Assembly (NCBI GenBank): GCA_039707655.1 | Contig: CM077672.1 | Coordinates: forward strand, 458,530,390-458,594,389 | Length of the DNA stretch: 64,000 nt | DNA from: Elymus sibiricus | Taxonomy: Eukaryota > Streptophyta > Magnoliopsida > Poales > Poaceae | Direction of reading: 5' to 3' | Shown here: positions 47,271-59,262 of the stretch, piece after piece | Layout: each line of letters begins with the position of its first letter | Numbering within the stretch: position 1 is the first letter of the stretch | Program-made: the position numbers and the translations under genes | The notes under the pieces: model-generated | Told to the model about the DNA's origin: nothing | Database searches by the model: none | Seen by the model: only the letters and a program-made list of their open reading frames with translations

Positions 47271-48395
47271 TCACGCGGCCGCAACCCTAAAATCCATACT
47301 TGACAACTATGCTCTCGCCACCTGTCTTACTATAAAGTTCCTTAAAATAGCCTACATCCCTCTACACATAGACCCCTCGAAACCAGATAACATCGCTACA
47401 ACCATGACTTGCACTTTGTCTCCTTTGCCTCAAACCTACCTTTATCTTCCTCTTTCCCCCACAAAGCTACTAGCTTCGGCTTTCAACCCTATCATCACTT
47501 TCGTCCATGGTTACCTACAAGGTTGGGTGGCCAAGTTGCTCTCATAAGGGACTAGGCTTACCCTCCTTGCCTCGGTTTTAGACTCCCTTGTTATCGCTAC
47601 TTTATGTCTATGCTCCATCTACCCAAAAGAGTACTAAAAATTCTAGACGCCATTCACCACGCTTCTTCTGGACAAATGAGGAAATTTGCAAAGGAGCACA
47701 ATGTCTTATCGTTTCGGAAAATGTTTGAAAACCAAACAAATTTAGTGGTCTAAGTATCAAAAACTTGCTTATTAAAAAAAACTGCCTTCTTATGAATTTC
47801 TCTTTCAAACTACTACAGTCCTAGACATCATTTGGTCTATCGGTGCCACCACAGATGTTCTCTTCTTGTAACCGATAAGCCCAATATGACATTTCCTTCC
47901 TTTGGAATGTAGTAAACGCCTAGCTCCCATACATCACTACTCAATATTTCTTTTGTTCTCACTAGGCCTCTTTTTTTAGACTCTTGGCTACTAAACCTAC
48001 CACTACGAAAAGCCTTCCCCATACTTTTTTCTCACTCAATCAATGACAGGGTCTTAGTGGCTACTATTTGACAAGATTGCTTATTTGTCTAACCTGAGGA
48101 ACCACCTCATTATTGTTACTTTTGCCGAGTTGGATGTTGTTTTGTCTTACTTGTAGGATTTCCAATCCAGCAGGGCTAATATTTTGATCGCTTCTTGCTG
48201 CATGAACTACCCTTCTTTGCTAGGAACGCCTACAACACCATCACCGATGATTCTCACATCAACCCCAACACCATCACGCGCAACTGGTCTTCTAATGTTC
48301 CCATCAAAGTGAAAATATTAGACTGTCTTCTATTTCGTGATCGTTTGAACTTCAAGCAAAAGCATTTTGGATATTATGAGCCTTGTTTGGGGTAA
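47271..48395 (+). pseudogene. LINE fragment 2, 3' part
   Basis: This resumes the interrupted LINE with LKSILDNYALATCLTIKF, LPQTYLYLPLSPTKL and YLQGWVAKLLS, the region after the YADD box. Many stops follow, but PSKVKILDCLLFRDRLNF near 48300 is the conserved C-terminal zinc-region lead-in. No poly(A) tail was identified. Confidence 0.82.
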
Positions 48396-50707
48396 TGGAG
48401 GGAGTATATAGCATGCATGGTAGAAAACCATTTCTTTCAACCCGTAGGCAACTACCCTGGTCTAGAGAGGAGGGACTCTCGATCTAATAAATATATAAAA
48501 TAAATAGAAGACTTAGTTATCAAGAGCAAGTCCACACCATTGATGAGCAAGGTATACCCTGTACTTATGAGCAAACCAATATAATCAGTGGCAACTAGTC
48601 TAGTTAGGCTGCTAGTCTCGCTCTGATGCAAGACGTGCGGGTTGTAGCGAAATTAAGATTAACTACTTTACCATATTTAAATCCTTGTATAATTTCTTAT
48701 TTTGGATATTAGCACAACATTTGTATGTATCAGATGGCATCACACGCAGTTCAGGTGAGCATGTCAAATATTTAAAACATATATATACAAAAGTAGTCGA
48801 AAAACTGCATTTTTACTTTTTTGATTGTTACTATTAGAGATGCTATTTCTACCAAGTACAAAACAACACATGTTATCAAATTATTACTAAATCACTATAA
48901 CTTGCAAGACACATTTGGACACACAAAAGTGGTAAGGAATCATGCTAACGGTAGAATTTATACCCTAGAAATTTCTACAAATATGTTTATCTAATTATAC
49001 ACTAATACCCGATATTAAGATATTTGTTAGACCATGTGCTTTGGAGATCTCCATCATAAATATGTATACAATATATAGTTTATGCAATTGGCAAAGGCTA
49101 ATCCAGGAAGACTTTTTTTATCAAAAAAATACAATTTAAATTTAACAAATTGCATTTGTATGTTTCAATCATATACATTACAAATGTATGACAAATTATG
49201 TTGCAACTAATATTTATTAAGTAGTTAATAGTGCCATAAGTAAAAGAAAAAATACTTGTTAAAATTGTGCCACGCTAAAATAAGTTTTAAATATGTACAA
49301 AATTTTAGTATAAATTATGTTTTTACATTATTTTAATTCACTCTGGATCCAGTTTAAGTGATGAGATTGGTGTGTTTCATCAGTGCAAATGTAGCTTGTT
49401 CCAAAAAAAAATGGAAAACAGGTGGGAAGCCAGTAGAGATTTTTGGGTGGGACACCATTCAATTTGTCTAGCCATGTGATCGATATGCATTCTCCAAGGT
49501 GGATTCGATGGGGGCACATCCTGTTTTCATTGTGAACATCTGGTTATCTTTTTTACTACGCGTGGTAGAGAACAATACTGGAGCCATTGTTGGTGCTGGC
49601 CAGTAGCAAGGCCCTACTTCCGCCCAATCTATTAAGACATAATGATTTCAGTGTTGTATCTCTCATACTTTCTTAACAATAATCGTGTTGTCTTCTCTAA
49701 AATTGGTTTTTATATATACTCATCAACATTTCATAATTTTTGACCTTTCTGGATGTGCACAAATTGAAACCCTTAAAAAAAACTGACAACATTAATAGGA
49801 ACTCAAATACGTATCCTTGAGGGAAACCTAGGTGGTGGAGCTGTACATCCAGTCCCCACCCAAGTGAGCTAGGCTCACTGTTGTTGTCGTGAAAATAATA
49901 GAAGATTAGGCAGTATCACTACATAATCACCACAATGTTTAGTTGAGGACGTGATGGCGGCCTTATAATGAAGGTCATCATACACCAACAAAATTGACAA
50001 TTTGATGTTTTTGAATAGGTTCGGTTCCCTTGATGGAGCACGACATACTCTTATGCTGGAAAGACGTCAACGGAGGTTTAGTCGCAGAATCGAGTTGTAC
50101 ACGACTCTCAGATACCCTCTCCAAACATTTATTCCTCGGCGTTGATTCAAGTCCTAGGCGACATTTCAGACTCGGACCTAGAAGTCCTTGAACTCATCTT
50201 GGAGCTCTAGTGCCCTCCCCTTTCTTTGGTTCAAGTGAGAGTGAATGGAGTACATGTCCATGGAGGGACTTATACAAGTTATGGTTTGCTGATAAGGACT
50301 AGAGCTAACCTTAGTTGTGGTAGGTGGGGAGTGTATTTGGGTCCTGGCGACAGGGGGGGATTATAGTCCACGATGAGTCATCCGTCTCATATCTCCACCT
50401 TGATGGGTTTCTCTAGTTATTTGGTCATATTCTTGACTTGGACCCCTTTGGTTCTTATTCCTTGGTTTGGCTTTGTATTTTCTAAATTTCTTCTTCTTAT
50501 TTGATCCGTTGATCATTGATAATTGTTTCCACATTACATGTATGTGATGTAAGATTAGATGGGAAACTAGCGGGACTAAGTGTTCGCACAACACTCACTT
50601 TGTAACTCACCCTCTTTTTGGACAAGGTGCTAAAATTTTGAATCAGAGAGACAAATCAATACTATGTGGGGGTATGGGCATATGGCATGACTAAATCAAG
50701 TACAAAT
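48396..50707. other. No gene recognised
   Basis: 2.3 kb of AT-rich sequence. Open frames are short and have no domain. GGAGGGAGTATA at 48397 resembles a MITE end, but no partner was found. Confidence 0.45.
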
Positions 50708-50720
50708 AATCAAGCTTATA

Positions 50721-52484
50721 TACGAGAGTGTGGTGCATAAACGTTTTTCCTCCTCCACAAGAGACTCCCTTCGCAACTAGGGTTTCCATGCCTCCCGCCG
50801 CCATCGCCGCCCATCTGCTTCGTCTCCTCTGGCCTTAGGGCCATGGAGGCACGGTGGATCCCGACCCTTACCGGTGGGAGGGCTCCTGCCACGTGTTTAG
50901 GTGTTCTGTTAGTTTCTTTAGGGTTTCTGTCTTGCTCAGAAAGGTGAGGTAGCGGCGGCTCCCTGAAGATGGAATAATGTTCTCCCCACCTAGTCCCCTC
51001 CCTGGCGGTGCATCTGGCGGATCTTGCAGGCAGGGCCGGTCTTGAGATTTTAGGGGCCCGGGGCGAAACTAAAGCTCGGGGCCCCCTCATATAAATATCA
51101 TCATAGTAATAGAAAATAACCGTGGCAAAGCAATATTGGTATGAAATATTTTATACACACAATCCTTCTTGATATGAAATATTCATATAAACATCATATA
51201 TATTAAGGGGCGTACCCACGTTTAGCTACCCGGGTGAAAATATTTTTCTTTGTAAGTTTCATGCAAAGTTTAGTGTGTGACACCCCATCTTTAAATGAAA
51301 ATTATGAGTGTTATATGCTAGGACACCCGGTCTTTTCCTCTCTGGGTCTATATGAATTCAAATCAATCCAAAAGCAATATTGGTATGAAATATTCATATG
51401 AAATAGTGTACACACAATGCTGAAAAAAACAAGTTTGCATAAAGTTCAACAGTGCAAGCTATGCATCATATATGCGAATGCAAATTACTTAATTAGCAAT
51501 GTATATATAGGGATTAAGGAATGGTAATATGGTATTACCTCGGACCGGTTGGATCGACATCAATGATCGTCTGATCAGATGCTCGGCAAATGGCAATCAT
51601 GCGATGTGGAGGGGCGCGCGTCTGCGGAGGTGCTCGGCGATGTGCCTGGGTGTGCGTGGTTGAACTGACGACTGATGTGGAGACCGGAGAGCGGAGTTCA
51701 TCGGTGAAATCGGCGACTCGCGATCAGGGGATAAGGTCGGGACAAGATTGCGATCGTTGTAAAGAATCGTTCTCGCGATCGGATCGGATCTGATCGGAAG
51801 GGAATTAGGAAACTGAACAACCGTCACGCGCGATCATCGCATACGAGGACTACGGAATGATGTACAAGGGCCCTGATGACCGAACGAGCAGCCGTGTGCG
51901 TGGGCTAGCCTAAGCTACTTGCGTCTACGTGCCCAGCCCAGGGCCAGCTGGCCCAGCTCGTACGTTGCGTGTGCGTAGACTCTAGCTGGCTGCGTATAGC
52001 TGCATGCGTGGCTGCGTCCGCGTACTTGCCGCCGTAGTCCGTAGACGTACCTGGGTCGGGGCCCCTGAATCTTGGGGGCCCGGGGCGGCCGCCCCCCTAC
52101 CCCCCCTCAGGGTTGGCCCTGCTTGCAGGATTCAGTCGGTGTTTGTCTTCAGTGGTTGTACTTGGATCCGGTCTTCGCTCGTCTGCATTCATGTGTCTAC
52201 AGGTTGGATCCTTTCGATCTACACTTCTCTTCATCAGCGACGGTTGTTGTTTTGGTGCGTTGGTTCTTTGGGGTCATAGCAAGACGACTTCCCGACTGTC
52301 TACTACAACAAGGTTTTTCTGACTCCGATGAAGGAGGGCGATGACGGCGACACGCCTTCGGCTAGCTCCAGTGCCTGTAGTTGTCGCTAGGTGGTCTACA
52401 GGCATAGATGTAATTCCTATTTCTTCTTGTGTTCTTTGTACTGCCATGATGTTGATGAATAGATCAGAAGTTTTGCCCAGAAAA
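50721..52484 (+). mobile_element. Non-LTR retroposon, 665 bp, split by a hAT element
   Basis: A 13-bp duplication AATCAAGCTTATA (50708-50720 and 52485-52497) bounds the unit, which ends in a short A tail. Removing the hAT insertion leaves about 665 bp. The 3' end (AGTTGTCGCTAGGTGGTCTA and GTTGATGAATAGATC) recurs at 59930-60020, so it belongs to a family. No reverse transcriptase is encoded. Confidence 0.75.
51031..52121. mobile_element. Non-autonomous hAT element 1
   Basis: 1,091 bp with ends CAGGGCCGGTC and its inverted counterpart GGTTGGCCCTG. A perfect 8-bp duplication CTTGCAGG flanks it (51023-51030 and 52122-52129). GGGGCCCGGGGCG blocks lie inside both ends. No transposase was found; the frame at 52004-52279 is not recognisable. 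Confidence 0.93.
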
Positions 52485-52681
52485 AATCAAGCTTATACAC
52501 ATGAGCATACCAGCACGTCGTCACATCCTATGCATGTTTTTTGTTGGTTGAAACTAGATCACCCCCACGATACGTAAGTTCAAGGCTTGCACACAAATCT
52601 GGCAACAATCCAGTGTGTGCTTAACTGCATTATATATATTCGTCTCGCAGTATCTTGAGATTCTTTAGAGAAGAGATTTAG

Positions 52682-52945
52682 GGCTCATTTGGTACAAAGG
52701 ATTTCATAAGAATTTTGGAGGATTGGAATCCTTAGAAAATTTTCCTATATTAGTTGTTTGATTCATATGATTGAATCCTATAGAAATTTTTTCCTAAGGA
52801 TTTCTTTGTACTACTTACCATAGGATTTCTAGCATCCACTCAAAACTCTTTGAAAGAATCATTTGTTTTCCCATGATGCAATCAACAGACCAAAATCCTC
52901 TAGGATTGAGACGAGCATGACATTCCAATCCTTAACTATTGGGAT
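52682..52945. mobile_element. Probable Tourist-like MITE, decayed
   Basis: Starts GGGCTCATTTGGTACAAAGG and contains GGATTTCATAAGAAT, ATCCACTCAAAACTC and AATCCTCTAGGATT, like the MITE at 8024. The right terminus is not conserved and no duplication is clear. Confidence 0.45.
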
Positions 52946-53585
52946 CCGACCAGACCTCCTACTCACACATGTTGAAAAGACTTGCTATAAGATTAAGGGT
53001 AGCTGGGAGTACATATCACGCAAACTTGACTAGTGGATGACAAGGTGGAGGTGGTGACTGCTCCGAACGGCTCAACACCCGCAAATGAAGACTTTACGAC
53101 AGGGCCGGGCTATGTGTTTCATGACTACATGGAGCGTTGAGAAGCTTATTTGCTATGTGCTTATATATACGCTAGCGTCGTAGTTGGTCTACGCTCCTCT
53201 TGTTGAAGGACCGTGATATAGGCTTTCCTACGGAATGAAGTTACGGCCTGAGCTGTGAAATCTTGATTGGAAATCAGGAGGGGGTGGGACCCACACTAAA
53301 AATAGGGGGAGAGGTTGGTGGAGGGAGGATACTTTAGGTGGTGATCCGTGCATCTTGCCCGCAAGTCTAGAATTTTTATATAGGCATTCTCAAGAAAAAA
53401 GAATTTTTGTATAGGCTATGTCTCTTCGCTTGGAGCAAGTGGTCTTTGAGCTTTTTTTTTTTTTGTGTGAATGGCATTCTAGTCTACGGATTGGCTACAT
53501 AGATGTGTTTCCCTTTTATATTTTACTATTCATATATACGATAGTTTTTTCCAAATGATAGATGTGTGGCACGAAGCACTCCAGT

Positions 53586-53711
53586 CCTGACGTTTTTTAC
53601 AGCTAAAGTTGTCATCCGATAAGAAAAAATAAACCTAAAAAAACTGAAACTTGCCATCTAAAAAGAAGTTGCCATCCCCGCGTCACTAAATTTGCCATAA
53701 AAAACGTCAGG
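53586..53711. mobile_element. Small inverted-repeat element
   Basis: The arms CCTGACGTTTTTTA and TAAAAAACGTCAGG are perfect inverted repeats 126 bp apart. TTTGCCAT and GTTGCCATC blocks resemble the foldback element at 28975. hAT element 2 inserted at its right edge. Confidence 0.6.
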
Positions 53712-53718
53712 ATGAGCA

Positions 53719-54303
53719 CAGGGACGGATGCAGGGGGGACGAGGGGGGGCGAGACCCCCCCCCCCCCCCCCCCCAACGATCGTGTCATCCCGTGTAGCGA
53801 TCAGCTATAGGCTAATTTTTTTTGCCTGCGCACTTGTCTGTTTAGCTTGCTTCGCCCCCCCTATCCATTGGGCCTTTATTACTAATGTGAAGCATCAGCC
53901 CATCTGCTCATGTACAGCCCATTGGCTAAAGGCACAAAATCAACGAACTGGCCAGACTAACCACGAACACCTTAGTTAGTTGCAGAACGCAGCCACGATT
54001 ACGCACGCACATATCGTCGCTTCGTTTCCAAACCGCCGCTGCGATCTAGAAGGACGCCTGTTGCGATCGGATCTCTCATCTCTCCATCGCACGGCCATTG
54101 AGTAGCGGAGAAGGGAAGCGGACGCCGCCACGCCGGGACAGGCAGGTGTTGATCCACAGAGACGTTGCCGGTTGCCAGCAGACAGGGTGCACGGATGGGC
54201 AGCAACAACACAAGGGGAGAAGGTAGTTGATTTTCGCATCAGATTAATTCGTGCCTTTGAAAAGTATAGAAGTATAATCACACAGACTATAGTCTATAGT
54301 CAT

Positions 54304-54334
<31 letters not shown>

Positions 54335-55053
54335 AATTAATTCATATTTTTTTCAAACCAGTAGGTTCAAACTCTCAGCCATCAAAACCAGGGACAGATT
54401 CATGGGGTCAAAGGGCCAGTTAGTAGCAGCACGCAGCAGATCCATAATCACTTCGTTTCCAAGCGGCCTGCTACAATCAAGCGTCACACATGTCGCTTGC
54501 CTGCTATTGGATCTTTCCGTGACTGTTGCATCACAATCAGGAGAAACGGAGATGGGAGGCCGACCGCACTAATGGCAACAAAACGAGGAAAAAAGGTAGT
54601 TTATTTTGAGCATTATATTAGTCCTGGTTGGTCCTTCCCAAACTAAACATCTTTCTCTCTATACCACTCTTCTTAATTTGCTTCCATAGAATCGCATGCT
54701 TTCGCCGGTTCTGGCTTTGGTATTGGGTTAAATCAGTGAGGTTCATCTCGCCAATTCCAATAAAAATAATGAGATAAGGTAATGTATTATTTACCCACAT
54801 TGCATTACTACAAATTATTACTTCATGAAATTGTCTTGTGTTTCTAGTGTTGTGAGTTTATTTTATCATTTATCAATTTTCTTTAAGTTTTGATCATGTG
54901 AATGGAATGAATAGAGAAGAAAGGGCATGTTTGCACCATGGCATCTCCATTAGACCAGACCCTAAGATTTTATTTTTTATAACATAGACGTTCCCCATGA
55001 GACTTAGTGTGAAACCTCGCCCCCCCTATGTCAAAATCCTGGCTCCGTCCCTG
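53719..55053. mobile_element. Non-autonomous hAT element 2
   Basis: 1,335 bp with inverted ends CAGGGACGGATGCAGG and CCTGGCTCCGTCCCTG and a perfect 8-bp duplication GATGAGCA (53711-53718 and 55054-55061). A poly-C run (53755-53774) and an (AAG)n tract (54304-54336) lie inside. No transposase was found. It sits at the broken end of a ferredoxin gene. Confidence 0.94.
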
Positions 55054-55476
55054 GATGAGCACGTAGCCTTCCTCCTGCAGCCTGCCGTGGAGGAGCGACC
55101 CGTCCGCCCGGTGAACCGTGCCGGCCTCGACCTTGCCGGCGCCTTTGTAGCACGCCCCAGCGCGGCACGCGCACGGCAGCTCCACACCGGCGATCTCGGC
55201 CGTGTCGAGGATGTAGGCGTCGTCCGGCGCCTCGAGCTCGTACTCCCGTCCTTCCGGGGTCACCAGCTTCACCCTGTAGACGGCCGCCGCGGAGACGTTG
55301 GGCTTGTAGAGGGAGGACCTAACAAGGAGGCTCGGGACCTGCAGCAGCGCGCCTTCTCGGCCGGCGAAGCTTAGAGACGGAGGGCGAGGGCTCGTCGCCG
55401 CTCTGCGGGTGGCATCGGTTGTTGTTCGAACGCTGCCAAGGAGCGCGCGGGAGGTTGCAAACATGCCGGTTGACAT
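55054..55476 (-). pseudogene. Plastid-type [2Fe-2S] ferredoxin, truncated
   Basis: The frame starts MSTGMFATSRALLGSV, a Ser/Arg/Thr-rich likely transit peptide, and reaches the mature domain (YRVKLVTPEGREYELEAPDD, then LPCACRAGACYKGAGKV). Ferredoxins pass electrons from photosystem I, or from NADPH in roots, to plastid enzymes. The cluster normally uses C-x4-C-x2-C plus a distant Cys. Here CRAGAC is followed by YKG, so the third ligand is Gly, and the segment with the fourth Cys is absent because the frame ends at EEGYVLI where mobile DNA begins. It cannot bind a normal cluster. The rest is strikingly well preserved, suggesting recent loss or a duplicate. Confidence 0.85.
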
Positions 55477-56229
55477 TTCCCTTGCGTTTCCTGTCGTGGT
55501 GGAGTGGGCTGTGGGCGGCGGCGGCGGTCACCTTTAATAGGCGGCGGCGTCACGACGACGGCATGAGCCCCGGTGCTGGGTTGTTTTCGTTAGGATCCGA
55601 TGGTTTCTGTTAGGATCCGGACCTACACGGAGAAGCTTCATCGGCGACCTCTGGCGCAAGCGCAGCAGCCTTGGACACGGCCTATGCACGACCAACTTGG
55701 TCTGTATTGAATTCTGTGCACGCATTTTTATTCCGGATACTTGTACTATTACTCAAGTAGATGTTACAATCTGAATTACAAAGATCAACTATCTCTAGAT
55801 TAGGCTCATGACAAAGTGAACTGGGATTTTCTTTTCCATATTCTGAAAAAAAAAAGGATTTAATGAGGCCTAGATGAACTGGTTTGAGGTAGTGGTCAAG
55901 GGAAGGACGCCTAATATCCATAGGTACAAGCACCGGGGGTCCATAAACTTGCGCGGTCGGTGATGATTTGGTCCATGAACTTGTAGAAGTTGACTCCACC
56001 ATCCACTAACTTGCAGCTCCGGTAAAAAACCATACCCAATCAGACACGGCCACTTGGCACTAGAGATTTTGCAAAGACACCCCTGTCATGTCTGTAATTT
56101 ATGTGCGGCTGCGCGAGCCCGGAGAGCGTAAAAATGGGAACCGTGAGAAGTCCAAGTTAATGATGTAGTTGAGAGAAAATTTGGGAGTTTCAAAGGTGTG
56201 AGGCAAAGAGCACTACTCTCCCCTTTCCT
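55477..56229. other. Upstream of the ferredoxin relic; no other gene
   Basis: Contains the probable promoter side of the ferredoxin relic and then unclassified sequence. No domain-bearing frame was found. Confidence 0.4.
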
Positions 56230-56845
56230 TTTTTAACATTGATGCTAACTGTTTGCAAAGGATAGTTCAACATGCTCATAATGGTGGCCAAATTGTTGGT
56301 TCAAATGCTCTAAAAAATGTTGGTTTAAATCCTCATTTGATTGATAAAGGGGTGGCCATTTTTCAGTATGTTTATGACACAATAATGTTCATTTAAGATG
56401 ATATTGAAAGTGCTAGGAATTTAAAACTGCTTCTATACCAGTTTGAGCAAATGTCGGGTTTAAAAAACAATTTTCAAAAAAGTGAGGTTTTGATAGTGTT
56501 ACATGATGATGTTAAGGGGTCAATGTATGCTGGAAGAATGGATAAATCTATTAAAAGATTATTATTTTTAGCAAGGAAGTGGTACCAGGAAAAAGTACCA
56601 CATGATGAGATGGTCTGTCGTATCACTTATATGTAGACCCCAAAAAAAAGGGGGCTTGGCATTCATAACATGGAAATATTTAATATCAACCTATTATGAA
56701 AGTGGTGGTGGAATCAAGAAAATGAAGAAGTATTATGGCAGGAAATGGTTAGAAAGAAATATATAATTCAACATGGTATTTGCCAGATTAGTAGTTATGT
56801 GGATTCACCATAGATTGGGACGACCAGTCGGTATTCGAAGATCCT
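56230..56845 (+). pseudogene. LINE 3 reverse transcriptase, 5' part
   Basis: Frames give CLQRIVQHAHNGGQIVG, KGVAIFQYVYDTIMFI (catalytic YADD altered to YVYD) and LLLYQFEQMSGLKNNFQKSE. After stops KKRGLGIHNMEIFNINLL and EEVLWQEMVRKKY follow, all characteristic of plant LINE ORF2. The frame is interrupted about 56845 by organellar DNA. Confidence 0.82.
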
Positions 56846-57273
56846 TTGGGCTTAAATAGACTAAGCTCGTTGCCTAAAAGTGGAGCTCATATTATCCACC
56901 TTGACCCCCACATATTTTTAATCCTTCCTCCATATATATTATTATATAAGATAAGTCTCATAACAGCCTCATTCAGATCGAGTCTAGTCGCCGCTACGGT
57001 CACATCAATCCGTTATGGCTCAGACCCTCTTAGCAGTTGGATCCTTCGGGAAGCCATAGTAGGGATTATGTCAGTACATTCTTAGGCAAGAAGTGGGTTA
57101 TATCACCCCCTATTATAGACTCGCCGTCTTCGGATGCATCAGTTTATTATGCTTATGCCTAATCTTAATGTTGGCTAGTTACTTCAACTACCATACCCCC
57201 ACCACCCCTCCTTTTAAGGGGGTTTCAAAGCACCCAGTCACAACTCGTCACACTTGCAAGCACGGAAAATAAA

Positions 57274-57384
57274 ATGTCGGTTTCGTTATTACAACCTTAT
57301 TTTTTATGTGATAGACAAAAAGCCACGCGCAAATTTTCATTGGGCCTCGGGTGTTCTTAACAGCGATGGATATTCATTTAAGTC
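57274..57384 (+). pseudogene. ccmC: Mitochondrial ccmC 5' fragment
   Basis: The frame reads MSVSLLQPYFL and, after a small frameshift, AQIFIGPRVFLTAMDIHLS. This matches the N-terminus of CcmC, an inner-membrane protein that presents haem for cytochrome c maturation. Only about 37 of roughly 240 codons are present. In the nucleus, with a frameshift, it is non-functional. Confidence 0.82.
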
Positions 57385-57980
57385 CGTCGACATGTAGAGA
57401 ATTGCTTTTTGAGAGAAGATAGTGACACAAGATAGATTGAAAGCAAAGGGAATAGCTCATATGGAAAGAAACATATATAGTGAATGAAATTCAAAAGAGA
57501 ATGGAAGAAGGTAAACATAGCATGTCTCAAAAGCGAGGCGAGGGGGCTCCGCCCTACAGCGAGAGGGACGCCTCGCGAGCCAGGCTTTGGAGATGGGGCC
57601 TTGCAAAGCCAAGTCAATTCGGGCCACCAAACCCTGCAACTAAGGAAAAGGTTGGCGCACGAATGGCGTATAGAAAAGTTGAAGAAGGCATTCTAGGAGC
57701 TAAAGGCATATCACTCATCTCTCATTCGCTTGCTTCCTCGCTGTCCCAACCAATACAATGAGTGAAAGATCTGTTTACTTCCCTTGGGGAAGACACAGTC
57801 GGTACATAAGAAACAAAGGTGGCTAAAAACTTCTTTGAATCAGAACCCTTTTTTGTGGGGTCTTTGAATCGGAACCCTACTACCCCCTCTTAGGGCGGTA
57901 AGGGGAAGTAGCGATATTCTGATTCCTTCATGGGGAATCAACGAAGGCAGCCACTCCGGTAGCTTTTCGAAGGGTATTCA

Positions 57981-58148
57981 GAAAAACATATATCTCATCA
58001 ACAATACTTTGTCTACCCACTTCTCTTTCACGAGTATATTTATGCATTTCCCATGATTATGGATTAAATGGTTGTGAACCTGTGAAAATAGTTAGTTGTA
58101 ATAACAAGAAATTTGGTTCACTACTTGTGAAACGTTTAATTATTCGAT
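57981..58148 (+). pseudogene. matK: Plastid matK N-terminal fragment
   Basis: [17 protein letters not shown], a frameshift, then [20 protein letters not shown] and [12 protein letters not shown] match the N-terminal region of maturase K, the plastid group II intron splicing factor normally encoded within the trnK intron. Similarity stops after LIIR. The frameshift (loss of bases at GCATTT/CCCATG) and truncation make it inert. Confidence 0.88.
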
Positions 58149-58564
58149 TCAAAGATCGGAATCGTACCTCCAGCGGGCAAGGTATTTCAAGATATGGAAG
58201 TTGTGAGATGGAAAGAAAACCACAAAAAAAGATTATTGGCACTAAAACGAAATCCCTTCTTACCAAAAGCTTTTAATAATATGGTCCTGATCTATCATTA
58301 CGTGTGACTATCTCCACTATAGGAAGAATATCTTCAACATCTCGGAATCGTATTCGACTGCTCTCCTCCTTAATCGCTTCTGGCTAGGCATCTTTCGGCA
58401 GAGGAAAGGAGGCGAGTCGCTTCTGGCGAAGCAATTCAATTTCTTTTTTCATCGCATCCACTTAATTTCAATCAGGTCAAAAATATCGAAGACAATTCTT
58501 GACGAAGAACCCCATAGATGGAAAGAAAAATAATATAGAATAGTTGGGAAAATTGAATAAAAAT

Positions 58565-59262
58565 CAGGTAATTCTACATGAAATACGGGCATGTGGTAAT
58601 TGGGAATCGACAACAGACAGACTTTTGGCATGATACTTGGTGTGGGGACAAGCCCCTGAATGAGCAATCTTGAGATTTTCTTGATTTGTAATGAAACTAG
58701 CAGAACTGTGAAGCAAATGGCGGAATGTGGCTGCAGATTGACTTTTAGGAGGTGGTTGAATAGGGATAAAATGTTTCAAATGAATAGGTTGAATGGAATG
58801 TTGAATTATGTGCATCTTTATCAAGTTGTTGATGCATCCAAATGGAAGTGGCATAAGAATGCAAAATTTACTTTCAAATCCCTATACAATCATTTTCTGA
58901 TGTAGGCCCAGATAGATATTTTAAGCATCTTTGGAAAGCTAAACTTCCATTAAAAATTAAAATCTAGTTTTGACTCATTCGGTATAATGGCATTACTACA
59001 AAAGATAATATGACTAACCAGAGAACATTCTTCACATTTTTTTATTGCTCGGCAGCCAAATACATTTGGAGAATTATGTGCAAATGTATTGGCGGCAGAG
59101 ATACACTTCGATGTTTTTCCGAGTACTTTTGGTTGATTCCAAACGTTTTGACTAGTAGCCGGAATTTGCAAATTTTGGGGTTGGCTGCCATTTGTCAGGC
59201 CATTTGGAAGTTGTGCAATAGAGCATGTTTTGATCATAAATTTGGTTAGATCTCTTGTTGAT
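58565..59262 (+). pseudogene. LINE 3, 3' part
   Basis: Resumes the LINE with VVIGNRQQTDFWHDTWCGDK, RTVKQMAECGCRLTFRRWLN and LWKAKLPLKIKI. The zinc-region end follows with FFYCSAAKYIWRIMCKCIGG and LAAICQAIWKLCNRACFDHK. Several stops are present. Confidence 0.82.

Larger units (their letters stand above)
56850..58564. other. Nuclear insertion of organellar DNA
   Basis: Between two collinear halves of one LINE lies about 1.7 kb with no LINE homology. It includes the start of mitochondrial ccmC (57274-57384) and the N-terminal part of plastid matK (57981-58148). Other stretches (56850-57230, 57530-57960, 58150-58450) look organellar in style, but I cannot name genes in them. Junctions are estimated from where LINE coding similarity stops and resumes. 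Confidence 0.7.
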
